From the NCBI RefSeq assembly GCF_019059575.1, contig NW_024881833.1, positions 496,001-560,000 of the forward strand: a DNA stretch of 64,000 bases. Reading direction: 5' to 3'. The translations under genes and the position numbers were made by a program. The notes under the pieces were generated by a model. It saw only the letters and a program-made list of their open reading frames with translations, had not been told where the DNA came from and did not search any database. The stretch comes from Amphibalanus amphitrite (taxonomy: Eukaryota > Arthropoda > Thecostraca > Balanomorpha > Balanidae). Shown one piece after another: positions 10,992-22,700 of the stretch (within the stretch, counting starts at the first letter, position 1; the number at the start of each line of letters is the position of its first letter).

Positions 10992-13900
10992 ATGGGATCC
11001 ACGGCACTCGGCCTCTGTGGCCTCCTGCTCTGCATCGGGGTGGCCCGCGCCGGTGAGTAGATCGAGAATCAGATGATCAGATGGTAGGACATGCTATCTG
11101 CAAGGTTATATCTTGACGAGACTAGTGCGTGGAAGTGGAAGTGTTATGGAGGGCCTTAGTTCTCTGTATAAGTACGGCAATATCTGTCACATATTGACGG
11201 CCGCGGACGTCACCAGACGACGTGTGTTACGAGGATGTGGGCTGCTTTACGACCGACTATCCGTGGTCCGATGCCAAACGGCCGATGCCCAACCTGCCCG
11301 AGCCGCCTGCGAACGTCGGCACCCGGCTCCTGCTTCACACCAGGTGACACATCAGGACATGCTAAAAATTTATTTTAGTATGTAACGCTACTTAAGTATT
11401 TTCGCATTTACATACCTAAAATTTATTGCAAGCTGTCTTAAAATTCTTTGCATTCAGTGAGGTTGGACTCGTAACAATAAGCATCTCAACAACAGGTTTC
11501 CTGGGACTTAAAAGTCATCTTAAATACTTTTACTCAGGTTGATAAATTAATGGTGTACTTTTCAGAGTCTCAAGAGTAAAGCCTGTATTTTTTATTTAAA
11601 TGATGGCAAATATTTCGACTCCCATTGAGGAGCCTTTTCCAATGCGACATTACATGGAATAGTAAACGACTAGGGTGACCCGCGTGCTCCGCAACGCGAA
11701 AAGGGATATTTTCGATCGGCGGGTGTTCGGTTGTTCTTGTGTCGGTTGGGTTATCTATCCATTTCGGTCGATTGCTTTTTGACGGCTAAACGTTTTGGTT
11801 TGTGGAAAAAATATCCTAATAATATAAGAATAACCAGTAACCTCATATTATAAATCAGAAATAGGAGCCAAAAGGTTATATTTAAAGTTATCGAATATTT
11901 CGCTCCTGGAGCTTCGTCAGCGATAATTACAGAAAAACTTAAGCTTTTTTTTTTAAAGCTTTTTAAGAAGGAAAAAATATCCACCGCATCGAGGTGCCCG
12001 TGTCTGATAAGCATGCTTTCCACTTCAGAATCTGTCAAATGTGCTTTATAATTTAGGCGCGTAGTTTTATGACAAATTAAAGGCGTAGATAATTTTCACT
12101 AAAAATCGTTTTGCAGAGGTTTGAAACATTTATATTTTTTAGAATACTGTTGCTTGTCATGCAAACGTGATGATTGGATCTTGGAGAGAATTGAATGCTC
12201 TTTCCAATGATAGCATTTTCAATTGTCAAACGTATCAGGTTAAGCAGCAAAATCCGTGTAATTATTTAGTGGCACATTTTGGACAAATACCATTTAATTC
12301 AGCGATTTTTTCCACATTGTTTTTGATCAATTAGCTTTTCACAATTTTTCCATGAGAGACGGTACATTTTTATTGCTAATAGGCGCTGTTTCAACTCATT
12401 CCGTCTGACGATCACCTGAAATTAATATAAATTCCAAAATCCGTCCAAAACGTCCATTTTTCAAAAGAAAGTGTCCTCCCCGGTGCACGTGGCGCGTGCC
12501 AACCCCTGCACCGCACACCATTCGATAGCCCGTTCGATTCTCTACACGATGCTGTTTTCCCCGTACCGGTCGGGCCCACGGTTACCGAGATATTGCACCG
12601 GGACCGGACCCGTGTCGGGCAAATTTGGCTGTTTTCGCCCGTTTTTGCCAGCCGATTAATACATGTAAAGTCTATGACGCGAATTTGCACTTTTTGGGCA
12701 CGCGCCACGCGCTCGCTATCGATCCGATCGAGCTGAGACCCATCAAAGGCACGTTGTCCATCCTTGTTCTATGAGTTGCGCAAACTTCAGCGCGGTAGGT
12801 GCAACGGTGTGACCTGTAACCCGCGCTACGCAGCACCATGTCGCGACCTTCGTAATAGACAGAAACTACGTCACCTCAAATAGTAATATAGACAAGCGGC
12901 TGCGCCACTTGCTTTGCTGCGTGGTAGGAAAAAATTGCGGCACCAGCCAATTTGCTTTCGAATGGTGTTTGATTCATGTCGATGTGTTGTCTAGAAGCAT
13001 AGATATGGACGGAAATGTGAAGAGAATTTAAAAAAGAACTGTTCTGAGGGCGTTGTTGGATGAAATTTGGGTGATACGGGGTCAATACGGGTCAAAGGGG
13101 TCAGCCCCGGTCACTTTGGGTCAGGCCAGGTCACATAGGTCACCTCTCGTCCAGCTGGGATCAGCCCGGGCCACTGTTCTGCTTTTGCCTCCACCACTAC
13201 CCTACCCCTACCCCTACCACTTCCCCTACCCCTACCACTACCCCTACCACTACCCCTAGCACTACCCCTACCACTACCCCTACCACTACCACTACCCCTA
13301 CCCCTACCCCTACCACTACCACTACCCCTACCCCTACCACTACTACTACCCCTACTACTATCCCTACCACTACACCTACCACTACCCCTACTACTACCGC
13401 TACCGCTACCACTACCACTACCCCTACTACTACTCCTACTCCTACCACTACCCCTACCCCTACCCCTACCCCTACCACTACACTACCCCTACCATACCCC
13501 TACCACTACCACTACCACTACCCCTACCCCTACCCCTACCAACACCGCCGGGTCATGTCAGGTCACAGAATAATTGGATTCAATCAGTACTAAAATAGTA
13601 GACTTAAAGTGTTCCCAGCCCTGCCCCTATCCGTGCCATTCCATTACGCTTAATCGTATTTGTCGGAAATGGCGCTTTGTGGCATATGTGGCGCATTGCG
13701 ACAAACGCGGCGCATTTTCACCCGGCGATTGAGCATGCATCCTGGCACCAAATTGCACCCCTATCGGACCGTATTTGACAAAGCTGTGCGATTTGCGACG
13801 AAGATGGAGCCTTGGGACAAATGTGACGCATTGCGGCAAACGCGGTGCATTTATATAGTTGTATTACAAACTCTTCCCATTGAACCAAAATCAGCATATT

Positions 13901-16900
13901 CTCTGGCCATTTTTTTATTCAAATTAAAAACTTGCCCATCCGCCAATGCGAGGCACCCGCCACCGATCGGCATGCATTTAGCTCACAAAGTTTGTCGACC
14001 CCGGCTCTCAATGAAGATCTACGAACCGATCAAAATTTCTTTGGCGTTCTTCCAGCGCGCGCCACGCGCAAACCGTGCACCCCACCGACTGCAGACCCAG
14101 CAAAGGCACACGCCCGAAGCGTCGTCTACGCGGTGCGCAAGTTTCAGCCACCTCCTCGCAACCGTTTGACCTCCACGCGCCGATAACTGACCCCATGTCA
14201 CCGAAAATTTCACCAAAACTGCGAACTGCAATATATTGGGGAGACCAAGTGCGGACACACAAACAGACAGACAGACGGATTCTGTTCGAATAGTAAGTTA
14301 GATGCAGACAGTGCAAAGAACTATTCGAAGACAGTGCGAAGAACGTTTACTATTCCATGTAATTTCGCATTGAAAAAGGCTCCTCAATGGGGGTCGAAAT
14401 ATTTGCCATCATTTAAATAAAAAATACAGGCTTTTCTCTTGAGACTCTGAAAGTATACCATTAACAGGTTTCCTGTAAAGATTAACCAGTGCACTGTTGT
14501 GATAAATGCGATTTAATGTTTGTGATGTTGCTCTGCAGAAACGCTGGCGAGAAGGAAGTGTTCTACAACAGTGATGATCTGGGAGACTTTGACCCCTCGC
14601 GGAAGACGGTGATCATGACCCACGGATTTAACGACGCTGGTGATACATCGTTCCTGGTCGAGTCCAAGGATCTCCTGCTCAAGAAGGTGCGCCACATCGC
14701 CATGAAAGAAAATGTGTTACTCGAGTGTAAATTTCTTGACATTTTGTGCGAGATTCATTAAAATAGCAAAACTTTGTTGTTATATAGTTTAGTTTCGATG
14801 TAGCGTGCATAGAAATAGAAGAATACTATGCTTGATGTTTGTAGCGGTACCTATTCTCTCTGGCCAGGCTCCTCTGACTCTCTTTGCCTTCTCTCTGTGC
14901 CAGGGCGACTACAACGTGGTGATTGTGGACTGGCGGGACGGCGCCAGCATCCCGTACCTGCAGGCCACGGCCAACACGCAGCTGGTGGGACGGCAGATCG
15001 CCCTGCTTGTCAACAAGATGATCAGCGCCGGCGCCTCGGCCGCCGACTTCCACCTGGCCGGCCACTCGCTCGGAGCGCACATCTGCGGATACGCCGGCAA
15101 CGGCATCGAGGGCCTCGGCCGCATCACAGGTGCAGGGGCGATCCTAGATCGGCGGTCGCCAACAAGCAACTTTGTGGATATCGTGGTGATGTAGCTTGTG
15201 CGATTAAGTTTTAAAAACAACGGTTAAAGTTCCGGTCTCTCCGTTTTCACAATCCATGCAATGCAAGCGATGTCCAATAAAGTTGTTTGGCCTTCATCGT
15301 AGTTAATTAATAAATGTCTCGTTCGTGGTTATATTCATAAGTGTCCACCCGGCTCAGCCCTTTGAGCCGTTGTGTGCTCGTGCGCCAGGTCTGGACCCCG
15401 CCGAGCCATACTTTGAGGACACGGATGTGATTGTGCACCTGGACCCGACTGACGCCCAGTACGTGGACATCATCCACTCGGACGGCCGCAGCATGGCCTT
15501 CCTCGGCGCCGGCTTCACTAAGGTCAGAGAGCGCACGGTATCCGGTGGGACAGTAAATAGGCAGAGATCTGGGGTTCTTGTTGTTGAATGCTGATACCTA
15601 TCACAAATGTTCCGGTTTCTACTCTCAGTGATCACTGTTTCAGGCCAACGGCCACGTGGATTTCTTCCCCAACGACGGCAAGAACCAGCCGGGCTGCGGT
15701 GACCTGGACGCCGAGATCGAGGGCCTCATCTGGGATCTGGAGACTCTCGACTTTGTTGGTACGATCAGTGGTGGATTTTTAAGCATTCATCTTTTCACAG
15801 CCGTGAAATATTGCGTTGGATGTTGCAAAAATTGTTCTAGTTTGTTGATACCGCCATGATAACGCAAGGCCTTCAACTATTTTTCCCCAAATAATTAATG
15901 CCTAAGGCAAAGGACTGCCGCAAAAGGCTGAACCTATGAATCTTTAACAAAATTTACTTGTGCTTAAACGGTGCCACCTCACTTCTCTAGTCTAACGAGG
16001 GCCTCGTCTCCTCTCGAGCAGCGGCGGCCGGCCTGCTTGGCTGCTCTCACGCCCGCTCGCACCAGATTTTCGTCGAGTCTCTCCGGGAGCAGAGCTGCAG
16101 CTTCCTGGCCTTCCAGTGCTCGGACTACGACGAGTACCTGGCGGGCACCTGCCAGACCATGAACACCCCGACGCTGGGCCTGATTGGGCTGGAGAATATC
16201 GATATGAACCTGAACGGCTCCTACTACCTGCAAACCACGGCCGTCAACGAGGCGCTCTGCGGTTAGTGAGACAGCCAGCCACATTTACAGTCTGCTTCCT
16301 ATTTGTAAAACATAATGGATTAGAGTGTAATATACTTGCCTAATTATTTTTATGCTTACGCACGTTTGTAATGTTTTCAGTCAACTACTACGAGCTGACG
16401 GTGGAGCTGAACTCTGACCAGGAGGATACCGTCGGCAACATGGTGATTGTGCTCAACGGAGAGCTGGGCTCTACTGACCGACTGCCCGCATGGAGGTGAG
16501 AACAAGGCACATTTTACGTTACTTAAATGGTAAAAAGAGCTGCTAGAAGCTCCTAGCTTTATGTGTTCAATGATTTCGTCAAAATAAACAGTCGTTCGTG
16601 TTGTTTGCTACGCTCCGATCAGCCGCCCCTTTTCTCAACATCCCTCACTCCTTTGCACTCCTCCGCCATTTTTACCCCTCACATCTCCTCCCTCCCCTCA
16701 CTGTTCTGGCCTCAGTGACCCTTTGGTTCTCACTGTCCCTCACCGTTCTGCCCTCTTCCACAGCGACCACGTGGACCTGACTGCCGGCGCCGAGCGGCGC
16801 ACCACCATCCACACGCCTGTCTCTCTGGGCGCGCTGACCTCCGTCGACGTCACCTACCACGACCACCACGGCACTGAGCAGAAGACGCTCAGCGCCGCCG

Positions 16901-17010
16901 CCCTGCGCGTCAGCACGGCCAACCGCAGCCTGCAGGTGTCCACTCAGAGGTTCTGCTACACCGGCCCGCCGGTCACCGACAAGGCCACAGTCACCTACCA
17001 GGCCTGCTAG
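10992..17010 (+). CDS. Secreted lipase of the pancreatic lipase family, complete
   Basis: Hydrolyses acyl esters of glycerolipids outside the cell. Exons: 10992-11052, 11217-11343, 14539-14686, 14904-15129, 15389-15522, 15644-15758, 16022-16261, 16381-16495 and 16764-17010. Phases match throughout and give 470 residues, close to pancreatic lipases (about 465). Residues 1-20 are a signal peptide. The mature start ([17 protein letters not shown]) matches the family's N-terminus. Catalytic residues by family alignment: Ser167 in GHSLG, Asp190 in GLDPAEP, His280 in GCSH. The lid loop between Cys250 and Cys278 is 27 residues, slightly longer than in vertebrate pancreatic lipase, so a regulated lid is likely. 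Residues about 350-470 form the PLAT/C2-like domain. Donor 3 (GTGCGC) is weak, and the acceptor of exon 7 could be three bases upstream. Intron 2 holds a 2.9-kb transposon. Triglyceride versus phospholipid preference cannot be decided. Confidence 0.93.
11551..14460. mobile_element. Long-TIR DNA element (2.9 kb) with TTAA at both ends, lipase intron 2
   Basis: About 120 bp at the left end (from TGGTGTACTTTTCAGAG, through ATGATGGCAAATATTTCGAC, to GGAATAGTAAACG) is repeated inverted at the right end with only a handful of differences. TTAA stands just outside each end (11547-11550 and 14461-14464), consistent with a TTAA target duplication as in piggyBac-like elements, although TTAA could also be part of the repeat. 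No transposase was recognised. The interior carries a C-rich simple-repeat array. The family is uncertain. Confidence 0.8.
13190..13545. repeat. (CCCCTA/CCACTA)n array
   Basis: About 350 bp of interspersed CCCCTAC and CCACTAC units. The minus strand reads GTAGGGG repeatedly, so it is G-quadruplex-prone and resembles degenerate telomere repeat. It lies inside the 11551-14460 element. The valine/glycine frame on the minus strand is an artefact. Confidence 0.9.
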
Positions 17011-17619
17011 AGACATCGAGGGCGACAAAGTCGGGATACAGTATGTGGAATGGCATAGTTTTGCTTGTAAATAAACTAGAACGAAGAATGACTGATGATC
17101 ACTGGCCAAGGCATGTTGCTAATGATGCATGACGGAGCCGTGCGATAAAATGCAGGTTTCCAGTAATTTGTCCACCAGCGCCATGCACATAAATTTGTGG
17201 ATGCCTTAGAATCTAAGAACTCCGAATGATTGTTACGCATCTGTCCGTGCTTCATAGACGGACTGGAGCGTCTGTGCCGCAATATCTCCGTGCATTGCGG
17301 AACAGCCTAACATCGCCGCAAGCAGAGTGGGCACTGTGGACTGTGGAGCTTACATAAAAGATTATGCAATAGGCACATAGGCAGGTCGCAGGTTTCAATA
17401 TTCACACGCTGTAGATGTGATGGTGACAAAAACAGCAGATAATTTTCGCCGTTGCATTTCTGCTCATTGAGAGCTACAAAAAGCAATAGTTGAGACCATT
17501 CAGTCTGAGGTGATCATGCATTTCTAGGCTAAGATTAATCTAGGGTCTTGTCCTGATTCTGCCCTGGTTCAAGGCTTGATCTTGGCTGTGAATATATCAT
17601 TACTACGCAAAAAAGACGG
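17011..17619. other. Intergenic between convergent lipase and CFAP157 3' ends
   Basis: Apart from the lipase polyadenylation signal nothing is recognised here. It should contain both 3' UTRs. Confidence 0.5.
17069..17074 (+). promoter_or_regulatory. Polyadenylation signal of the lipase gene
   Basis: AATAAA lies 59 bp after the lipase stop codon. Confidence 0.65.
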
Positions 17620-18981
17620 TCACTGGTCGCGGAACTCGGCCGCCACCTCCTCCAGCTCCCGGATGAGGCTGTCCGTCCTCTTCAGTCGGAGGGCACCGTC
17701 ACCGCCGGGGGTGATGCCTAGCGCGCCGGTGCGCAGGCTGCGCGGCAGCTGGTTGACGGGCGGTGGCGGCAGCGGCCGCAGCCGGTGCTGCTGGTCGCGC
17801 AGAGCTGCTGTAGTCAGCACGGTCAGCAGCTGTTCGAGCAGGCCACGCCGCGGCTCGCCGCCGGTGCCGGCCGGCGTCACGGCCAGCGCGCGGCGCACCA
17901 CGCTGCCGGCGTGTGTGACCACCGTCTGGAGGCGCGCGCGCAGCTCGGTCTCCTGCTGGAGCTCCTCAGAGAGCCGTTCGACCAGCAGCGCCTGCTCGGT
18001 GCGCACCACGGCCGCCTCCTCCAGCAGGCCCTGCTGCTGCGACAGGCGCGCCTCCAGCTTCCTGACGCGGCACTGCTGCTGCTCCAGCTGGCCGGCCACC
18101 TGGCTGTGCTGCTGCACCTCCTCCGTCAGCGCCCGGTTCCGGTCCTGCAGCCGCGCCAGCTCCTGCTCGTGCCGGCGCGTGGCGCTCACCAGCGACTGTT
18201 CGCTCCATTCCAGCGAGCTCAGCACGCGGCCGTTCTCCACCGCCCTGGCGCGCAGTGACGCGTTGTCCGAGTCGAGGTGGCGCGCTTTATCGGCGATCAG
18301 GGCCATCTGCGCGGTCAGACAGATGTTCTCGCGCAGTGTGCGGTGGGTGGTCTGGTTGACCCGCTGCCGGGTGGCCTCCTGGAACGCCTGCGCCACGGTG
18401 GCGATGTTTTTGACGCAGTCCTTCTGCAGCTGGTCGCTGTCGATGACGCGCTGCCGGTTGGCCTGGTAGACACGCTCCTCGGCGTCCTGTCGCTGCTGCT
18501 CCAACTGCTGCTCCAGCTCGCTCTTCTCGGCGAACAGCTTCTCCCGCATCCGGCGGAACTCTTCTAGGGAGGTCAGCTTGGTGGTCAGCATCTGCACCTC
18601 GGCGGTCAGCTCCGACTGCATGCGCTTCATGTCGCCCTCCAGTTTGTCCTTCATCTCTCGACACTCCTGCTGCTCCTGGTTGCGGATGGCGTCCAGACCC
18701 TCCAGCCGCTCCGTCAGCTCGACCAGCTCGTCACGCTTCTGTTCCAGGCGCAGTTTCAGGAAGCTGATGACGTCAGCTAGGTCCGTCGACAGCTGATTGT
18801 AGCGGTTCGAGAGGTCTGTGTTGGATTCCTCCAGGGTTGCACATTTTGAGCGGCAGCGCTCCAGCTTTTCTGTGAGGTCCTTCACAGTGATTTCGAACAT
18901 CTCTTTTGTGACCTCAGTCATGTCCTTCTCTTTCTTTTCCTTCTTCTTACCCTTCTTTCCCTTCTTACCTTTCTTCCCCAT
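17620..18981 (-). CDS. CFAP157: Cilia- and flagella-associated protein 157 homologue, intronless
   Basis: Coiled-coil protein of ciliary basal bodies and sperm flagella. One uninterrupted frame of 453 residues. The start chosen is the ATG at 18981 (MGKKGKKGKK, Lys-rich as in relatives); a longer in-frame TTG extension is rejected. Family landmarks: the sequence near residue 130-140 TTKLTSLEEFR (human TENIILGGKLAALEEFR region), then residues near 190-225 containing IATVAQAFQEATRQR, NQTTHRTLREN and LTAQMAL, matching the conserved 'VANEFH..T..R..ETT+RAI+EN...T.QMA'. The middle third is a Leu/Gln/Arg/Glu-rich coiled coil. Near the C-terminus GLLEQLLTVL and LPRSLRTGALG fit the human 'MLQQLLVML...LPRTGSL' segment. 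It is intronless while all neighbours are split. An RFX X-box lies upstream. Identification is by remembered motifs, not a search. Confidence 0.85.
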   Translation of the reverse strand: MGKKGKKGKKGKKKEKKEKDMTEVTKEMFEITVKDLTEKLERCRSKCATLEESNTDLSNRYNQLSTDLADVISFLKLRLEQKRDELVELTERLEGLDAIRNQEQQECREMKDKLEGDMKRMQSELTAEVQMLTTKLTSLEEFRRMREKLFAEKSELEQQLEQQRQDAEERVYQANRQRVIDSDQLQKDCVKNIATVAQAFQEATRQRVNQTTHRTLRENICLTAQMALIADKARHLDSDNASLRARAVENGRVLSSLEWSEQSLVSATRRHEQELARLQDRNRALTEEVQQHSQVAGQLEQQQCRVRKLEARLSQQQGLLEEAAVVRTEQALLVERLSEELQQETELRARLQTVVTHAGSVVRRALAVTPAGTGGEPRRGLLEQLLTVLTTAALRDQQHRLRPLPPPPVNQLPRSLRTGALGITPGGDGALRLKRTDSLIRELEEVAAEFRDQ

Positions 18982-19711
18982 CTTGATCGGCAAGCGAGTT
19001 AAATTTCGTTTAGCTTCTGTTCTCTATTACTGCTATTCACGTCGTCCAGAGCCTCAATCACAATGAATTTTAAGCGATTAGCGCTGGTCTTTACAACTCA
19101 CACGGTTATTTAGCAATTACCAGATAGTTATTCATACTACAAAGACCTTTCACTAGTATGCACTATCACGACGGTACCATACGACACTGCGCGTCCAGTT
19201 TTGTTGCCCAGGTCACGTGGCTCCGCTGCTAATCTATCGTCTCCATGGAAACTGTTGATCGGTCACAGCTGAAGCGCCTGGCGCTGGCTACTCACGCTGT
19301 TATTATGAAAACATCACAATGGTAATATATTTGACAGTATTGGTGGCACAAATGACTACAGATTGTTGAAAATATCTACAAATAATTTAAGCAATTTAAC
19401 TCAAATTTTCAATTGTTTCATTACACGCATAATGTCAATCGATAAACTTCAGGCAAAGTACTCGTATGATCGAAATCAGCTAGCTATAAATCTGATGAAA
19501 GTTGTTTTATCCGCGGACAACGTTGGAGTGTTTTGACAAGTGATTTTGAAGTGCGTCACATTTTGTTGTGATTTATCACCATTGTTTTTCGTTTATTTCA
19601 AGCGATCGCTAATTCTCGTGAATAAGGTGTTCACTAAACCCCAAAAAGCAATGCACCCAACTTTTCAAACCTTTCTTCAAGTGCCTAATTGCAGTCGAAA
19701 CGGGGTAAATC
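18982..19711. other. Divergent intergenic region (CFAP157 / disordered-protein gene)
   Basis: About 730 bp, AT-rich away from the X-box, with no coding signal. It probably holds promoters for both flanking genes. GTTGCCCAGGTCACGTGG near 19204 adds an E-box-like CACGTG. Confidence 0.45.
19239..19252 (-). promoter_or_regulatory. RFX X-box in the CFAP157 5' region
   Basis: GTCTCCATGGAAAC fits the RFX-factor X-box consensus GTHNYYATRRNAAC at every position and is nearly palindromic. It lies 258 bp upstream of the CFAP157 start codon, the usual place for X-boxes of ciliary genes. It is also upstream of the divergent plus-strand gene, so it may serve both. Occupancy is inferred. Confidence 0.65.
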
Positions 19712-22700
19712 ATGCGTAGGTAAGATACTGGCTCAATTCTGATTTCTCAGTCGAATTTCAGAATTTAGATTTATAAGTGACTTAGTAAAATCGAGAGGAA
19801 ATAGCATTGGAGGTAGATGTATGTAAGTACATGGCATTGAACACATTGAACACACATTGAAAGCCATACAATGCTGCGACATGTGCTGTGCACAATAATA
19901 CTCGTATAGTCTCGCACATTTTAGATCACCGTTGGTGATGACTTACATTTATCTGTTAAATATTCCGGAGAGACGAGTCCTTTATATTAGAAATTGAATT
20001 ATGAAGACGAGTCTGGTCATAACACGGGTATTGATGAGGTCTTATTACGACGAGATACTGGGTCGATGAAGGAGGAAGGCGGTCCGTACCTATCCAAGCT
20101 TCATTACGAGCGCAATCTCAGCGCTCGATACCTTTCATCAGCCCTCATCCCAGACAGGCCGGGAGAGGAGCCGAGACAGTGTGTCTACAGGGGTCCAAGA
20201 GGAAGCGTCTGATAGGAGAGCACCTGAGCGCCAGTCAGAGCCTCCAGGACAGTCTGATAGGGAGCGCCTGGGAAGCGGATCAGCACCTCCTACCGTCTGG
20301 CAGGCAGCAATACTGGGAGAAGAGCTACCGTCCCGCGGTCGAGGGATGGCAGCTATGTTTAAGGAGACAGAACTTTGGTTCAAAAGCCTGAGGAAGCAAG
20401 ATCAGCCTACTAGCAAACAGAAACGGTGAGATTGTGTCAATTGCTTAGGTTTAATTAGGAAAATAGTTTACTTACCGAATGCGAATCGATTGGTGACACT
20501 AAAGAGCACTCATTATTTAGAGAAGTGAACTTTTTTAGCCTTCCAGGCGGTGGGGGGGGGCAATTTTTTGCCCCCCCTTTAGTTTTTTCGATATATCTCG
20601 AGAACCGCTGCGCCGATCGTCACCAAACTTTCAGTACCCTCCCGTGAGCAGCTAGCACACATGGTGACCAAAAATTTTTCCAAAGGCTACGATAGGTTGG
20701 CCGCTAATGACGTCAGAGTGACGTCATTTTTGCCATTTTCGACCCAAAAAAAGGTTTCGCGGGAAGAGCTGTCAGGCCTACAGCTTTAGAGATACAGAAA
20801 AATGTTTTAGACGTAAAAGGTGTGGAATTAAAAGAGCTACAAAACTGCTATTTCGGTTTTTCGAATTTTTTGGATTTTGACCCTCAAAAATCAAAAAATA
20901 GATTTTTTGAATATAATAGCCAAAAAATCCAAAAAGTTTTTTGAATTTCAAAAAAAAACCGGAATATATGTGATAGCCCCTACCGCCTTCTATCTACATA
21001 CCAAATTTGAGATCGATACCTCTTTTTTTGGCCAAGTTATAGCGAAAAAACTGTTCAAAATTGATGACGTCAAATTTTCAAACTCAATTTTTAGCAATTC
21101 TAGACCTCGTAGCGCAAAACAAAGACCACCATTAGACTCCCCGTGACGAGCTGCATCGAATCGATACCCATTTTATGCAAAAATATCAACTTTGAAATTT
21201 GACCTTTTTTGACCTGACCTTGACCTGACCTCCACCAGAAAGTGACCTAAATCGTACCTGATGGTCTTATAACCAACACCATTGAGTTGGAAATGAAAAA
21301 CTGGCCATAAAACATGCATCGCATAACCTTAGTAAAGTTGGGCTCATGTGGTGACCCTTGGTGACCTTTGGTGACCTGACCTGTGACCTGACCTGGTATG
21401 ACCAGTGACCTCTAATAGCAACATATGTACTAGACAACTGGCGCCTTATCGCTGATTTTCGACAAAATGCGTTTTACTCGGTGTTATAGCGCTTTCCCTA
21501 GAAGCCCCGTGAACGGTGAAACATTTTATCTTTGACCTGACCTGTGACGTCATCAGTGACCCCGAGGTCAATGAAATTTGGTTTCCCTCGACAAATTTGA
21601 CAGGGCTATCGAACGCCGTTTGAATTTTCCGGATCCGTCCAGTAGTTTCGGAGATACGGGGGGGGCAAAAAAGTGCCCCCCCCCCACCGCGCGGAAGGTG
21701 GCTGGTAGGCCCACCGCCTGCCGGGTTAGAGCGGATTAGACGGGAAAGGCAAATCCTATTTATAACACTTATGCAGGTAATAACAAGGTGGGTACAGGTT
21801 TAACTACTTCATAATGTACCCGTTTTCAGGAAGTGCTGGTCGCTCTCACGCTCCCTGCCGGAGCTCGCGTGTGACCCATCGGACGTGGCCAGGACCCGCC
21901 AGAGCTCCCAGGAGAGCCGCCTTCGACGTCGGTATGGTGCCGCCCTTCCGTCAGATACAGAGTGAAATTACGAGGCTTATTGGATGAAAATGTGCACGGT
22001 GATGCTTAATTAATTGCCCCTCCACTACCTGAGTTCGTTTGACATGAGATAAAAAGATTGTGTGGTTTGAGCATGAAAAATTCTAGCCATTTGACTCAAG
22101 AGGTAGTAGGTACTTTATGATCGGAATTTTATGATAAATAAGCTCTTGATTACTTGTTGTCAGCAGCGAGGTAAAATGTTAAACAATATTGACATCCTGT
22201 TTATGTTAACATACACGAAGCCATACAATGCTGCACTAAGTCATGCATGCATTTAGTCGATCCTGTGAACTGCATTTTTATAGAAGTTGTATATTAGGTG
22301 TTATATTTGAGGTTATTCAGACAGGTTGCTCTCTGTTTCCGATGTGCCCTCTGTGCCGTGCCACAGGACGGTGCAGGTCCAGCGCCACCTGGAGGCCCTA
22401 GTTGAGCAGAGTCGCCGCCAGACGGCTCTGCTGCTGCGCCGCCAGCAGAGAGCCACCGCCGTCCAGAGGTTCCTTCGGCAGCCCATCGCCGCCCCGCGTG
22501 AGTTATTCTCGTCATTGGAATCACTGTCATTATTTGAAGGTACCTACCAAATGGAACCTATTCACTTTAGATTTGCTTCACCTGACTTCACCTGTTAGGG
22601 GAGAATCTCTCTGTTGGTGATCATGGCAAATAATTGAATGAATAAAATAAACCAATATCCAGTGTCCTATATCACCATTCTAATACTTGCATGTCCTATA

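Noticed and set aside
13197-13478. Valine/glycine repeat frame on the minus strand
   Set aside because: Direct translation of the (CCCCTA/CCACTA)n array.
17576-18469. 297-codon plus-strand frame opposite CFAP157
   Set aside because: Shadow of the GC-rich coiled-coil gene; Ser/Arg/Cys-rich without family features.
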